Assembly: GCA_900555735.1 (NCBI GenBank) | Contig: USMI01000019.1 | Span: forward strand, 1 to 21,137 | Source: an uncultured Eubacteriales bacterium | Lineage (GTDB): Bacteria; Bacillota; Clostridia; Oscillospirales; Oscillospiraceae | Direction: 5' to 3' | DNA: 21,137 nt | Part shown: piece by piece, positions 7,166 through 15,023 of the stretch | Position numbering within the stretch: position 1 is the stretch's first letter | Layout of the letters: each line of letters begins with the position of its first letter | The notes under the pieces: generated by a model | The model's database searches: none | What the model was told of the DNA's origin: nothing | Seen by the model: only the letters and a program-made list of their open reading frames with translations | Translations under genes and position numbers: made by a program

Positions 7166-7211
7166 GAACGACAAAGCGAAAAGAAACAACTGGGAGATAT
7201 ATACAAAAAAT

Positions 7212-7251
7212 ACAAATTCAATTTGTGTAAAGCGATAAAAATAAATAGAAT
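7212..7251 (+). promoter_or_regulatory. Candidate upstream promoter with overlapping palindrome
   Basis: TTGTGT (7223-7228), a 17-nt spacer and TAGAAT (7246-7251), five of six matches in the -10. The palindrome ACAAAT-TCA-ATTTGT (7212-7226) overlaps the -35, so binding there could block this promoter. Confidence 0.35.
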
Positions 7252-7296
7252 CACGAAAATAGTTAAAAAATAAACAAAAAAATCTAAAAATAGGGA

Positions 7297-7325
7297 TTGA
7301 TTTTTGATGGGAGCGGTGATACACT
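7297..7325 (+). promoter_or_regulatory. Candidate promoter of the phosphatase-transporter series
   Basis: TTGATT (7297-7302), a 17-nt spacer and TACACT (7320-7325). Transcription would begin near 7332, about 85 nt before the first start codon and about 35 nt before the palindrome at 7368-7385, which could act as a roadblock operator. Confidence 0.45.
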
Positions 7326-7367
7326 TTAGAAAAACAAGACAGAAAACGACAAAAACACCTTTAAATA

Positions 7368-7385
7368 TTAGTAATATATTACTAA
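7368..7385. promoter_or_regulatory. Perfect 18-bp palindrome, candidate operator
   Basis: TTAGTAATATATTACTAA is self-complementary over 18 bp and lies 31 bp before the first gene of the series. It shares AATATTAGTAATAT (7364-7377) with the palindrome 215 bp upstream, a pairing typical of operators used together. It lacks the central CG of most LacI-family operators. Confidence 0.45.
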
Positions 7386-7416
7386 CGTTGCGGGATGCTA
7401 GGGAGAGTGTGAGAGT

Positions 7417-8547
7417 ATGGCGAAGATTTATTTGATACGACACTGCGAATCAGAGGGAAACGCCACGCGGCGGACTCAGGCGCAGGTGGACGCTCTGGTA
7501 ACGGCCAAGGGCTATGAGCAGAGTGAGATGCTGCGCCGCCGCTTTCGGGACATTCCCTTGGATGCGGTTTATTCCAGCGATTCGTTCCGCTCGGTGATGA
7601 CGGCGGAGCCTATTGCAAAGGAAAAGGGGTTGCCCATTCGCGTCAGGATCTCTCTGCGCGAGGTGACAACCGGCGTTTGGGAGGATATGGCCTGGGGCAA
7701 TATCGCCAGCGAATATCCTGAAGCCAATCGCGTGTGGGCGGATACTCCGTGGGAGAATATTACGCCCGGCGCCAGCACGTTCCGTCAGGTGGCGGAGAAT
7801 ACGATCCATTGCCTGCGGCGTATTGCCACCGAGGTGGGGGAGAATGGCGCGGCGCTGGCGGTCTCGCATTCCTGCACCATTAAGGCAACCTTGTGTGCCG
7901 TTTTAGGCAAGCCTATAGATCATGTAAAAGAATTCGGCCACGGCGACAATACGTCGGTCTCACTTCTGAATGTGGATAAGGACGGCAATATCGCTGTGGA
8001 GTTTATGAATGATGATTCCCATCTGCCGTCCCGGCTCAGAAGGGCGTGGGGCGGCGTGGCCGGCAGCGAGATCAATATGGCGGTTTCCCCCTGCCGTTAT
8101 CCGGAGCAGAAAGAGGAACTTCTGCGTCTGGCGGCAATGGATGCGCAGGAACGCGGCGTGGGCTTTGATGAGTCTCTGTTCCTACGGGAAACGGAAGCGC
8201 TTCTGGCAGAGCGTCCCGCGCATGTGGCGCTGTCGTATCTGAACGGAAAGCTCACAGGCTTCATTCGCTTCTGGCAGGATCCCAATATGCCGAAGGGCGA
8301 TGTGCTCATCCGCCAGCTGTATATGATCCCAGAGCTGCAGGGAAAGGGCTACGGCGAACAGCTTTTTGGCTATGCCTGCCATGTGCTGCGGTATGAGAAC
8401 CAGTCCAGCGTGGTAATGAGCGAATGCGGAACCGATGAAGAAAAACGGGTGGCAGGGCGATTTGTCATGAACCGCATGAACGGGTTCCCTGGGTATCAGA
8501 GCATGTATCTGTATTGCCCTCCCTGCCCCTATCCTATTATGGCGTGA
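7417..8547 (+). CDS. Histidine phosphatase - GNAT acetyltransferase fusion (376 aa)
   Basis: Two enzymatic domains in one chain. Residues 1-200 form a histidine (phosphoglycerate-mutase-like) phosphatase: catalytic Arg8-His9 in LIRHCESEGN (RHC instead of the common RHG), Arg58, general-acid candidate Glu82 (REVTTGVWED) and second His151 in VSHSCTIKA. Residues 225-376 resemble a GNAT N-acyltransferase, with a substrate strand LSYLNGKLTGFIRF (272-285) and acetyl-CoA loop QGKGYG at 308-313 after LYMIPEL. The phosphatase would remove phosphate from a small metabolite; the acceptor of the acyl group is unknown. It is the first gene of the LacI-linked series, starts after a modest GGGAG site, and ends 7 bp before the isomerase gene. 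Both family assignments are good; the joint role is open. Confidence 0.87.
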   Translation: MAKIYLIRHCESEGNATRRTQAQVDALVTAKGYEQSEMLRRRFRDIPLDAVYSSDSFRSVMTAEPIAKEKGLPIRVRISLREVTTGVWEDMAWGNIASEYPEANRVWADTPWENITPGASTFRQVAENTIHCLRRIATEVGENGAALAVSHSCTIKATLCAVLGKPIDHVKEFGHGDNTSVSLLNVDKDGNIAVEFMNDDSHLPSRLRRAWGGVAGSEINMAVSPCRYPEQKEELLRLAAMDAQERGVGFDESLFLRETEALLAERPAHVALSYLNGKLTGFIRFWQDPNMPKGDVLIRQLYMIPELQGKGYGEQLFGYACHVLRYENQSSVVMSECGTDEEKRVAGRFVMNRMNGFPGYQSMYLYCPPCPYPIMA

Positions 8548-8554
8548 GGCGAGT

Positions 8555-9361
8555 ATGAAAACAGTTTATCTATCCTCTTTTTGTACGGCATTTCGGGATT
8601 ACGCACGGCTACGGGCCTTTGTGGGTGCCTGTGAAAATGCCGGTGCAGAGTTGGCTACAAGCTGGACCTATCCCGAATTTGACGCGCTGCTGGATGTCCA
8701 GCAGGAGCGTTTCAAGGATGTTCCGGTCACGCTGCACGCACCGTTTGTAGAGATCAGCGGCGCACCCGACAGTGAGGAGCGGCGTATCATGACGCAGGCG
8801 TTTGAAAAAGCATTTCGCTGGTATGACCTCTTTGGTGCGACCTCCATGGTGATGCATACGCATGAAAAAAGAGTGGCGCCCGGAGAAAAGGAAGAGATGA
8901 TCCGCTTTTCACGGATGGCGGTCTGCGATGTGGCGGCCACGGCCGAGGTCAAGGGGATCCATCTGACGGTGGAAAATGTGGGCTATCCGAATAAGGGGAA
9001 CGCGCTGTTTACCAAAAATGAATTTGTGGATTTCATTGGCTCGCTTCCGGATGAGGTGGGCGCCCTCATTGATACCGGCCATGCGATGGCGAATCATTGG
9101 GACATCCCGGAACTGGTGAAAACACTTGGCACAAGGATACGAGGGTATCATCTGCATAATACGGACGGCGTCCATGACCTGCACAGACCGATCTTTGAGC
9201 AGGGCCTGTGGTATGACAAGCAGGAGATGTGGAAGCTTCTGGAGACGATCGCCGAATACTCGCCGGATGCCGATTTGGTGCTGGAGTACGCCCCCGGTGA
9301 GCACATCACTGCAGAACTACTGCGTGAAGATGTCCGGTGCGTGCAGAGCGTATGGCGCTGA
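8555..9361 (+). CDS. Sugar-phosphate isomerase/epimerase, TIM barrel (268 aa)
   Basis: Xylose-isomerase-like TIM-barrel protein of the endonuclease IV/IolE/tagatose-epimerase superfamily, which uses a divalent metal to isomerise, epimerise or dehydrate sugars and inositols. Metal and active-site residues sit at the usual strand ends: His61 (HAPF), His101/His103 (MHTH), Glu140 (VENVGY), Asp173 and His176 (LIDTGHA), His199/His201 (YHLHNTDG), His207 and Glu244 (LEYAP). Length is normal. The ribosome site GAGGCGAG overlaps the stop of the preceding gene, so the two are coupled. Its place between a phosphatase and a sugar transporter argues for a catabolic rather than DNA-repair role. Substrate not determinable. 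Confidence 0.9.
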   Translation: MKTVYLSSFCTAFRDYARLRAFVGACENAGAELATSWTYPEFDALLDVQQERFKDVPVTLHAPFVEISGAPDSEERRIMTQAFEKAFRWYDLFGATSMVMHTHEKRVAPGEKEEMIRFSRMAVCDVAATAEVKGIHLTVENVGYPNKGNALFTKNEFVDFIGSLPDEVGALIDTGHAMANHWDIPELVKTLGTRIRGYHLHNTDGVHDLHRPIFEQGLWYDKQEMWKLLETIAEYSPDADLVLEYAPGEHITAELLREDVRCVQSVWR

Positions 9362-9419
9362 AAAACGCGCCGGACTATGCTGAATAACCTGCGGCTGCTG
9401 AGCCGGGAAAGGAAATACG

Positions 9420-10310
9420 ATGACAAAACACCCAGAGCTACCGCTGGCAAAGCGAGTGCAGAAGAAAGGCTTGCCTTATTTGCTGCTTCTTCCGGCCATG
9501 GCATTGTTTGTTGCCTTTACGTTTTATCCTTTTGTAAAGACCATTGTGTTGTCTTTTGCCCTGACGGACAAGCAGGGAAACTTCACAAAATGGATCGGAA
9601 TCGGGAACTGGATCCGCATTTTGGGAAAGGAAGCCTTCTGGCAGACTATTCTCATCACATTGAAAATGTCGGCTATTAATTTGACGGGAACAATTGTGAT
9701 AGCAATGATCTTCGCCCTGCTGGCCAATAAAAAGGTGCGGTTTTCCAAGCTGTATCAGACGATGTACGCCCTGCCAATGGCAATCGCATCTTCGCCCGCT
9801 GCGGCGATATTCCTTTTCATCTACCGGCAGAAAAACGGTTTGCTCAATAACCTCCTTGGCGTGGAACGCGCTTGGCTGCTGGAGCAGTCCTCGGCAATCT
9901 GGTGCGTTTGCGCCATGACGATCTGGATGCACATCGGCACGAGCTTTATTTTCCTTCTGGTGGGTTTCCGCAATGTGCCGGAGGATCTGCTGGAGAGTGC
10001 GTGGCTGGATGGTGCCGGGCCGTTCAGAAGAATCTGGCACATCATTTTGCCGATGGCGTCCCCGCAGATATTCTTTGTGGTGTTCATGAATATTGCCAAT
10101 TCGTTCAAGACCTTTGCGCAGATCAAGCTGCTGACGAGCGGCGGCCCAGTGAACAGCACAAAAACGCTGATCTATTACATCTATGAAAACGCGATCATCA
10201 ACGGGCGGTTCGAGACGGCCTGCGTGCAGGCAATCTTCCTGTTCCTGATGATCTTCCTGCTGACCCGCATTCAGTTCATCTTTGAAGACAAGGTGGTGCA
10301 TTATCAATGA
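9420..10310 (+). CDS. ABC transporter permease, UgpA/MalF-like (296 aa)
   Basis: First membrane subunit of a carbohydrate-type (CUT1) ABC importer. Six hydrophobic segments are visible at about residues 19-46, 75-101, 115-136, 158-182, 206-230 and 265-287. The EAA loop that contacts the ATPase lies at 192-211 (ESAWLDGAGPFRRIWHIILP). The N-terminus is short, as in UgpA rather than Escherichia coli MalF. The ATG at 9420 follows AAAGGAA. The stop overlaps the next permease start in ATGA, so the pair is translated together. In the family this subunit binds the next permease, an ATPase dimer and the lipoprotein encoded downstream. Confidence 0.94.
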   Translation: MTKHPELPLAKRVQKKGLPYLLLLPAMALFVAFTFYPFVKTIVLSFALTDKQGNFTKWIGIGNWIRILGKEAFWQTILITLKMSAINLTGTIVIAMIFALLANKKVRFSKLYQTMYALPMAIASSPAAAIFLFIYRQKNGLLNNLLGVERAWLLEQSSAIWCVCAMTIWMHIGTSFIFLLVGFRNVPEDLLESAWLDGAGPFRRIWHIILPMASPQIFFVVFMNIANSFKTFAQIKLLTSGGPVNSTKTLIYYIYENAIINGRFETACVQAIFLFLMIFLLTRIQFIFEDKVVHYQ

Positions 10311-11143
10311 TGACAGCCAGAAAGCTCCGAAAGATCAAAGACGGCAGCTCGTTTGCGCTGAAGCTGATTCTGGGTATTGCTTTTATCTGTCCGTTGATCA
10401 TTGGTGTGGCATTTTCCGTGCAAACCGAGGAAGCTCTTGTGACATATCCCTTGCGGCTCTTTACCACAGATCCGACGCTTGAAAACTTTATGGAAGTATT
10501 CCGCAAGGTGCCGCTGCTGCTTTACCTGAAGAACTCCGTCATCGTGTGTTTCTTTGCCATTATTGGACAGGTCGTTTTCTCCTCGCTGGCAGCCTATGCC
10601 TTTGTGTACTTTGATTTCCGTTTTAAAAAGACGCTTTGGACGCTGGTGCTGATGACGATGATGATCCCGGGTGAGGTCGTGGTCATCACCAACTATGTGA
10701 CGGTACAGAATCTGGGCCTGATCAATACCTATCTGGGTCTGATCATTACCAACCTGATCTCCGGTACGGCAATTTTCATGATGCGCCAGTACTATATGAC
10801 GCTGTCCAAGGATTTCAAGGAAGCGGCCACCATTGATGGCTGCGGCGATATGGGCTTCCTGTTCCGTATTGCCACACCCTTGTCCCTTCCCACGATTTCA
10901 GCGTTGGCAATCTATCTGTTTGTGGGTATTTACAACGCCTTCTTCTGGCCGCTGCTGGTGACCAACAAGGATACCATGCGCACGGTGCAGATCGGCATTT
11001 CTTTCCTTGTGACTTCGGATATCATCAGCTATGGCCAGATCTTGGCGGGCGCGGTGGTGGCAATCATCCCTTCGGTGATCGCCTATATCTTCGGTCAGGA
11101 CTATATCATCAAGGGAATGACGGCCGGCGGTGTCAAGGGATAA
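10307..11143 (+). CDS. ABC transporter permease, UgpE/MalG-like (278 aa)
   Basis: Second membrane subunit of the CUT1 importer. Hydrophobic segments lie at about residues 17-38, 75-101, 108-130, 140-160, 188-215 and 243-263. The EAA loop is KEAATIDGCGDMGFLFRIA at 171-189, followed by TPLSLP. The C-terminus QDYIIKGMTAGGVKG is the standard ending of MalG/UgpE-type permeases, so the gene is complete. It overlaps the first permease by 4 bp (ATGA); ATG at 10310 is an equally possible start. A 74-bp gap separates it from the binding-protein gene. Confidence 0.95.
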   Translation: MMTARKLRKIKDGSSFALKLILGIAFICPLIIGVAFSVQTEEALVTYPLRLFTTDPTLENFMEVFRKVPLLLYLKNSVIVCFFAIIGQVVFSSLAAYAFVYFDFRFKKTLWTLVLMTMMIPGEVVVITNYVTVQNLGLINTYLGLIITNLISGTAIFMMRQYYMTLSKDFKEAATIDGCGDMGFLFRIATPLSLPTISALAIYLFVGIYNAFFWPLLVTNKDTMRTVQIGISFLVTSDIISYGQILAGAVVAIIPSVIAYIFGQDYIIKGMTAGGVKG

Positions 11144-11217
11144 CGACCCACATGTATTTCGTATAGAGCACAGGAATGTGTTTTATAAAATATTTTGAAT
11201 AAGGAGAAAGACCACGT

Positions 11218-12585
11218 ATGAAAAAGATTCTTGCACTGATTTTGGCTCTCGCAATGGCGCTGACTCTGGTTGCCTGCGGTGGGACCGAAAACAATCAGCA
11301 GGGAGAGGCTGAGTCCGGTGAACCCATTGAGCTGGTCTGGTGGACCTACTTTGGCGACACCAACATTGGCTATCTCCAGACGATTTTGGAGCGCTTCAAC
11401 GCTTCTCAGACCAAGTACCACGCGACTATCGAATACCAGGGCACTCAGGCCGAGATGAACGCCAAGATCGGCTCCACAGCAAAATCTGAGCTTCCTGCGC
11501 TGTTCTCCGGCGCTGTGGAGAACGTAGCAATGTATGCCACTTCTGAGTATTGCGCACCTCTGCAGACCTATATTGATGCGGATACCGAGGGTTGGCCTGA
11601 GCTGGAAAACACATGGGCTTCCATCCGCGCCGCCTATCAGGATAAGGACGGCAATCAGGTAGGCTATCCTACCGGCTATAGCTATGGCGGTATCTTCTAC
11701 AATGCTGACATGCTGGACGAGGCTGGTATCAATGCAGCTGACATCCAGAGCATGGATGATCTGTATACTGCCTGCGAGACGTTGGTGAACGGCGGCTTCT
11801 GCACCTATGGTATCGGTTTCCACGCTGACGGATTCTATTTCAACGGCGTTCTGGGTCGTGAGGGCCTGCAGGCCTACGATGCCGGCAACGGCTATGATGG
11901 CAATATCACCAAGTGCCTCTACATGGATGGCGGCAAGGTGCAGAATACCATCTACAACATGTTGGACAACTATCAGAAGCTGTATAAGAACAATCTGGCC
12001 ATTGCCTGGGGCAGCGACTATCAGGGTGAGATCATTCCCCAGCTGGCTTCCGGTGACTGCGCTATGATGATGGGCGTTGTGTCCATGACCACCAAGGTGC
12101 TGTCCTCTGTTAACGGTGCTTTCAATGTTGGTATCATTCCTCTGCCCTCCGCTACCGAGGATGGTATGCGTACTGGTGAGCCTGCCGGCGGTACCGGCAT
12201 CTACATCTGCAACAACGGCAATGAGGCCCAGATGCAGGGCGCTTATGAGCTGATCAAGTACATGAGCACTGGTGATGAGGCTGCGTACTTCTCCACCTGC
12301 ACGGGTTATCTGGCTCCCAATCAGGAGGCCTATGACAGCGAAGTGTACCAGAAGTACATGAACGAGACCTTCCCCGCGATCAAGGCTGTGTATGAGAGTC
12401 TGGCTGCCTCCGACGATTCCGCCAACAACCCCTACATCCCCATCTCCAACGAGATGAAGGAAGCCAACAAGCTCTGCATTCAGACGCTGACTGCGGATCC
12501 TAATGCCGACATCCTTGCTGCCATGCAGGCTGCCTGCGACTCTATTCAGGAAGCGATCGATCTGTATAACATGGCGAACGGCTGA
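11218..12585 (+). CDS. Extracellular solute-binding lipoprotein, UgpB-like (455 aa)
   Basis: High-affinity binding protein that delivers substrate to the two permeases from the outer face of the membrane. The signal peptide ends in LVAC with lipidated Cys20. The mature part has the family-1 (MalE/UgpB) layout: ELVWWTYF near residue 38, ERFNAS at about 60, YQG..AEMNAKI near 77-86, PTGYSYGGIFYNADML near 154-170, and a late PAGGTGIYI segment. The spacing and the Y-Q-G and GG motifs look closer to UgpB (glycerol-3-phosphate and its diesters) than to maltose proteins, but this is by eye. A GGAG site lies 11 nt before the ATG. It is followed by a strong hairpin. Ligand unknown. Confidence 0.92.
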   Translation: MKKILALILALAMALTLVACGGTENNQQGEAESGEPIELVWWTYFGDTNIGYLQTILERFNASQTKYHATIEYQGTQAEMNAKIGSTAKSELPALFSGAVENVAMYATSEYCAPLQTYIDADTEGWPELENTWASIRAAYQDKDGNQVGYPTGYSYGGIFYNADMLDEAGINAADIQSMDDLYTACETLVNGGFCTYGIGFHADGFYFNGVLGREGLQAYDAGNGYDGNITKCLYMDGGKVQNTIYNMLDNYQKLYKNNLAIAWGSDYQGEIIPQLASGDCAMMMGVVSMTTKVLSSVNGAFNVGIIPLPSATEDGMRTGEPAGGTGIYICNNGNEAQMQGAYELIKYMSTGDEAAYFSTCTGYLAPNQEAYDSEVYQKYMNETFPAIKAVYESLAASDDSANNPYIPISNEMKEANKLCIQTLTADPNADILAAMQAACDSIQEAIDLYNMANG

Positions 12586-12620
12586 TCTTTGACCTGAACC
12601 GATCGTACCCGGAAAATTTT

Positions 12621-12652
12621 GACAAGGGGCGGAGTGCGCTCCGCCCCTTGTC
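12621..12652. terminator. Strong hairpin after the binding-protein gene
   Basis: A perfect 14-bp GC-rich stem (GACAAGGGGCGGAG at 12621-12634 with its complement at 12639-12652) and a TGCG loop. There is no T-run after it on the plus strand, so it may be a partial terminator or a 3'-end stabiliser that raises binding-protein mRNA relative to the downstream genes. Confidence 0.7.
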
Positions 12653-12681
12653 ACTTCATTTGAACCGAGAGACAAGAGAAG

Positions 12682-12778
12682 CCTATCGCTTTGCTGTGTG
12701 CGTTGCTGCTGACTGGAAATCGATATAAAGAAAACGGGGAAAACATGAAACGGTTTTCCGGCAGAGCAAAACGATAGG
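12682..12778. repeat. Nested inverted repeats in the leader of the DUF624-type gene
   Basis: Outer arms 12682-12698 (CCTATCGCTTTGCTGTG) and 12762-12778 match as complements at 15 of 17 positions. Inside, GGAAAAC (12738-12744) can pair with GTTTTCC (12753-12759). The structure fills most of the 162 bp between the hairpin after the binding protein and the next gene. A structured leader or a degraded repeat are both possible. Confidence 0.45.
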
Positions 12779-12814
12779 ACAAGTCTGCGATAGTGAACAG
12801 TATAGGAAAGGGAG

Positions 12815-13465
12815 ATGCCTGTGATTGCCCATATCAAGCGGCTTTTTGGTGAAGAATTCAATACGCTGCTGTTCCTGAATCTGCTGACAGCGGCCCTGAT
12901 GCTGCCGGTGGTCACCATTGGCCCGGCGCTTCTGGCACTGAACGGAACACTGATCAAGATTCTTGACAACACCTGCGATATACGCCGTGTGCGGGAGTAT
13001 TGGCGCCTTTTCAAAAAGAAGTTCTGGAAAGGAATTTTGTTTGAATTGCTGCTGGGCGCGTATGGCCTGATGATCCTGTGGTGCATATCTCTGGCAGGCC
13101 AGTTGGGTGAGCGTGGGCTTGTGCTGTGGGCGGTGTCCGTCCTGATGGCCTTTTTGGCGGCGCTGAGCGGCGTATGTATCTGCCAGATCATGGCCAGCGT
13201 GGAGATGCCGTTTACCGTGGCTCTGTGGAATGGCACCTGTATGGCACTGGGGCGGTTCCCGCACGCGCTTCTTGCGGCGCTGAGCACATATGGCATCCTG
13301 TTCCTGTGCTACCTGATCTATCCGGTCTCCATATTGCCGCTGGCGGTTCTGCTGCTGTCGGTGATGGCGGCATTGAGCGTGTCGGTGCTGTTCGATACAT
13401 TGGATGAGCTGGTGCTGGAAAATTGCCGGGAAGGGTCGCTGCCGGAAACAACGGGACAGGCGTGA
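12815..13465 (+). CDS. DUF624/YesL-type integral membrane protein (216 aa)
   Basis: Small membrane protein of unknown biochemical role. About five hydrophobic segments are visible: residues 17-41, 73-95, 101-125, 150-170 and 172-195. The first segment carries LPVVTIGPALLAL and is followed by a basic cytoplasmic stretch with REYWRLFKKKFWKG, the pattern of the DUF624 (YesL) family, whose members usually sit beside CUT1 sugar transporters in Firmicutes. ATG at 12815 is used, with AGGA 7 nt upstream; GTG at 12821, 6 nt after GGGAG, is an equally good start and would remove two residues. Its position between the binding protein and the kinase fits an accessory part in uptake, which is inference. 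Confidence 0.85.
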   Translation: MPVIAHIKRLFGEEFNTLLFLNLLTAALMLPVVTIGPALLALNGTLIKILDNTCDIRRVREYWRLFKKKFWKGILFELLLGAYGLMILWCISLAGQLGERGLVLWAVSVLMAFLAALSGVCICQIMASVEMPFTVALWNGTCMALGRFPHALLAALSTYGILFLCYLIYPVSILPLAVLLLSVMAALSVSVLFDTLDELVLENCREGSLPETTGQA

Positions 13466-13496
13466 CCGCGAGGTCAGAGATGGTTGAGGAGAGCAT

Positions 13497-14981
13497 ATGA
13501 AACGAGCGTACATTCTGGCGGTGGACCAGAGCACCCAAGGCACCAAGGCGTTATTGCTGGATGAAAAAGGAACCTTCCTGCTGCGCAGGGATGTGCCGCA
13601 CTGTCAGCTGGTCAATGACCGGGGTTGGGTGGGACACGATGCGATGGAGATTGCAGACAATATATTTAAAGCCTGCGCGATGGTCATATCAGACAGCGGC
13701 GCTGACCCCTCTGATATCGCGGCCATAGCTGTGACCAACCAGCGGGAGAGCGTCTGCGTATGGGAAGCGGATACCGGCCGTCCGGTATGTGAGTCGATCG
13801 TATGGCAGTGCAACCGTGCGGGAGAGCTCTGTGCGCGTTTGGACAGTCCCGCACTGCGACGGTTGGTGAAGGACAGGAGCGGCCTGCAGTTTTCTCCGTT
13901 CTTTTCGGCACCGAAGGTTGGTTGGGTGCTGGAAAATATTCCGGAAGCCCGAGAAAAGGCGCAAAATGGCATGCTGCGGCTGGGGACTATGGATACATGG
14001 ACGATCTGGCAGATGACCAATGGAGCGGCCCATAAAACGGATGCTTCCAATGCCAGCCGCACACAGCTTTTCAATATCCACACCCAGTGCTGGGATGAGG
14101 AGCTTTGCCGTATTTACGGGATACCGCAGAGCATGCTGCCTCAGGTTTGCGACTCCGACGCAATGTATGGCGAGACGGACCTGCGGGGCCTTTTGCCCCA
14201 TGCGGTACCGATCCACGCCGCGTTGGGGGATTCCCATGGCGTAATGTTCAGCCACTTCTGCACGGAGAACGGTGATGTGATGTGCGGCTATGGTACCGGC
14301 AGCTGCGTGCTGATGAATACCGGCAGCAAGGTGGTCACATCGCATAGCGGCATGAATGCTACCGTTGCATGGCGCATTGGCGGACAAACCGTTTATGCGC
14401 TGGAAGGCGTGGCCAATTATTCCGGCGCCGTGGTGACATGGCTCAAGGATAACGCACAGCTTATTGGTGATCCCGCTGAAACGGCGGCGCTGGCGCGGCA
14501 GGCGGCCCCCATGGACCGCACCTATATGGTGCCGGCCTTTACCGGGATCGGTGCACCCCACTGGAAAGCTGACGCGACGGCGGCGTTTCTTGGAATGAGT
14601 CGTCTTACGGGGCGGGCAGAGCTGGTCAAAGCCGCGCTGGAGAGCGTGGCCTATCAGATCGCGGATCTGGTTTTGTGCGCCGGACAGGATAATGGATCGG
14701 ATATCCGTGAGCTTCGCGTGGCAGGCGGCCCTACAAAGAACGACTATATGATGCAGTTTGAGAGCGATATCCTGAACTGCGATGTTGTGGTGGCGGAGCA
14801 TGAGGAGCTTTCCGGCATCGGGAGCGCCTATATTGCGGGGCTGGCAATGGGAATGTATGACTACGATACGCTGCGCCGCAGCAGAAAAAGTACCGTCTTT
14901 TCGCCTGCGATGGAGGAACAGCGGCGGCAGGAGTGCTTGACAGGGTGGAAGAATGCCGTGGAAACGACACTGCGGTATTGA
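13497..14981 (+). CDS. FGGY-family carbohydrate kinase, glycerol-kinase-like (494 aa)
   Basis: ATP-dependent kinase of the FGGY family, closest by eye to glycerol kinase GlpK in length and motifs: VDQSTQGTKA (9-18), TNQRES (80-85), IVWQCNR (101-107), SNASRTQLFNIHT (184-196), GYGTGSCVLMNTG and GIGAPHW. Position-by-position comparison with remembered E. coli GlpK shows glycerol contacts Arg83, Glu84, Trp103 and Asp245 kept. Tyr135 is replaced by Phe, Phe270 by Cys, and the residue after Asp245 is Ser rather than Gln. The enzyme is therefore probably active, but its substrate may be a different polyol or ketose. The ribosome site is GAGGAG. It lies between a transport accessory gene and a phosphodiesterase, consistent with phosphorylating a product of the imported compound. 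Confidence 0.9.
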   Translation: MKRAYILAVDQSTQGTKALLLDEKGTFLLRRDVPHCQLVNDRGWVGHDAMEIADNIFKACAMVISDSGADPSDIAAIAVTNQRESVCVWEADTGRPVCESIVWQCNRAGELCARLDSPALRRLVKDRSGLQFSPFFSAPKVGWVLENIPEAREKAQNGMLRLGTMDTWTIWQMTNGAAHKTDASNASRTQLFNIHTQCWDEELCRIYGIPQSMLPQVCDSDAMYGETDLRGLLPHAVPIHAALGDSHGVMFSHFCTENGDVMCGYGTGSCVLMNTGSKVVTSHSGMNATVAWRIGGQTVYALEGVANYSGAVVTWLKDNAQLIGDPAETAALARQAAPMDRTYMVPAFTGIGAPHWKADATAAFLGMSRLTGRAELVKAALESVAYQIADLVLCAGQDNGSDIRELRVAGGPTKNDYMMQFESDILNCDVVVAEHEELSGIGSAYIAGLAMGMYDYDTLRRSRKSTVFSPAMEEQRRQECLTGWKNAVETTLRY

Positions 14982-15023
14982 TATAAATGTTAACGAATGA
15001 TCGAAAAGGGAGTGAATGATCCA

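Larger units (their letters stand above)
6971..7416. promoter_or_regulatory. 446-bp gene-free divergent control region
   Basis: No credible gene lies between the LacI start and the phosphatase/GNAT start. By hand count the 300 bases 7081-7380 hold 78 G or C (26%), far below the flanking genes. The region contains the LacI promoter, two possible plus-strand promoters and three palindromes at 7147-7165, 7212-7226 and 7368-7385. The Phe/Tyr-rich minus-strand frames here are products of A-rich DNA and have no ribosome sites. Confidence 0.7.

Noticed and set aside
7212..7240. A CcpA catabolite (cre) site in GTGTAAAGCGATAAAA
   Set aside because: The spacing is one base off the cre consensus and the right half does not match.
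7097..7443. Phe/Tyr-rich minus-strand frames of 75 and 93 aa that look like membrane peptides
   Set aside because: Poly-A/T DNA read antisense gives Phe, Ile and Tyr codons. There is no ribosome site, and the palindromes and promoters explain the region better.
11101..13296. 731-aa minus-strand open frame
   Set aside because: It runs antisense through the binding-protein gene, two hairpin regions and the DUF624 gene. It shows no protein motif.
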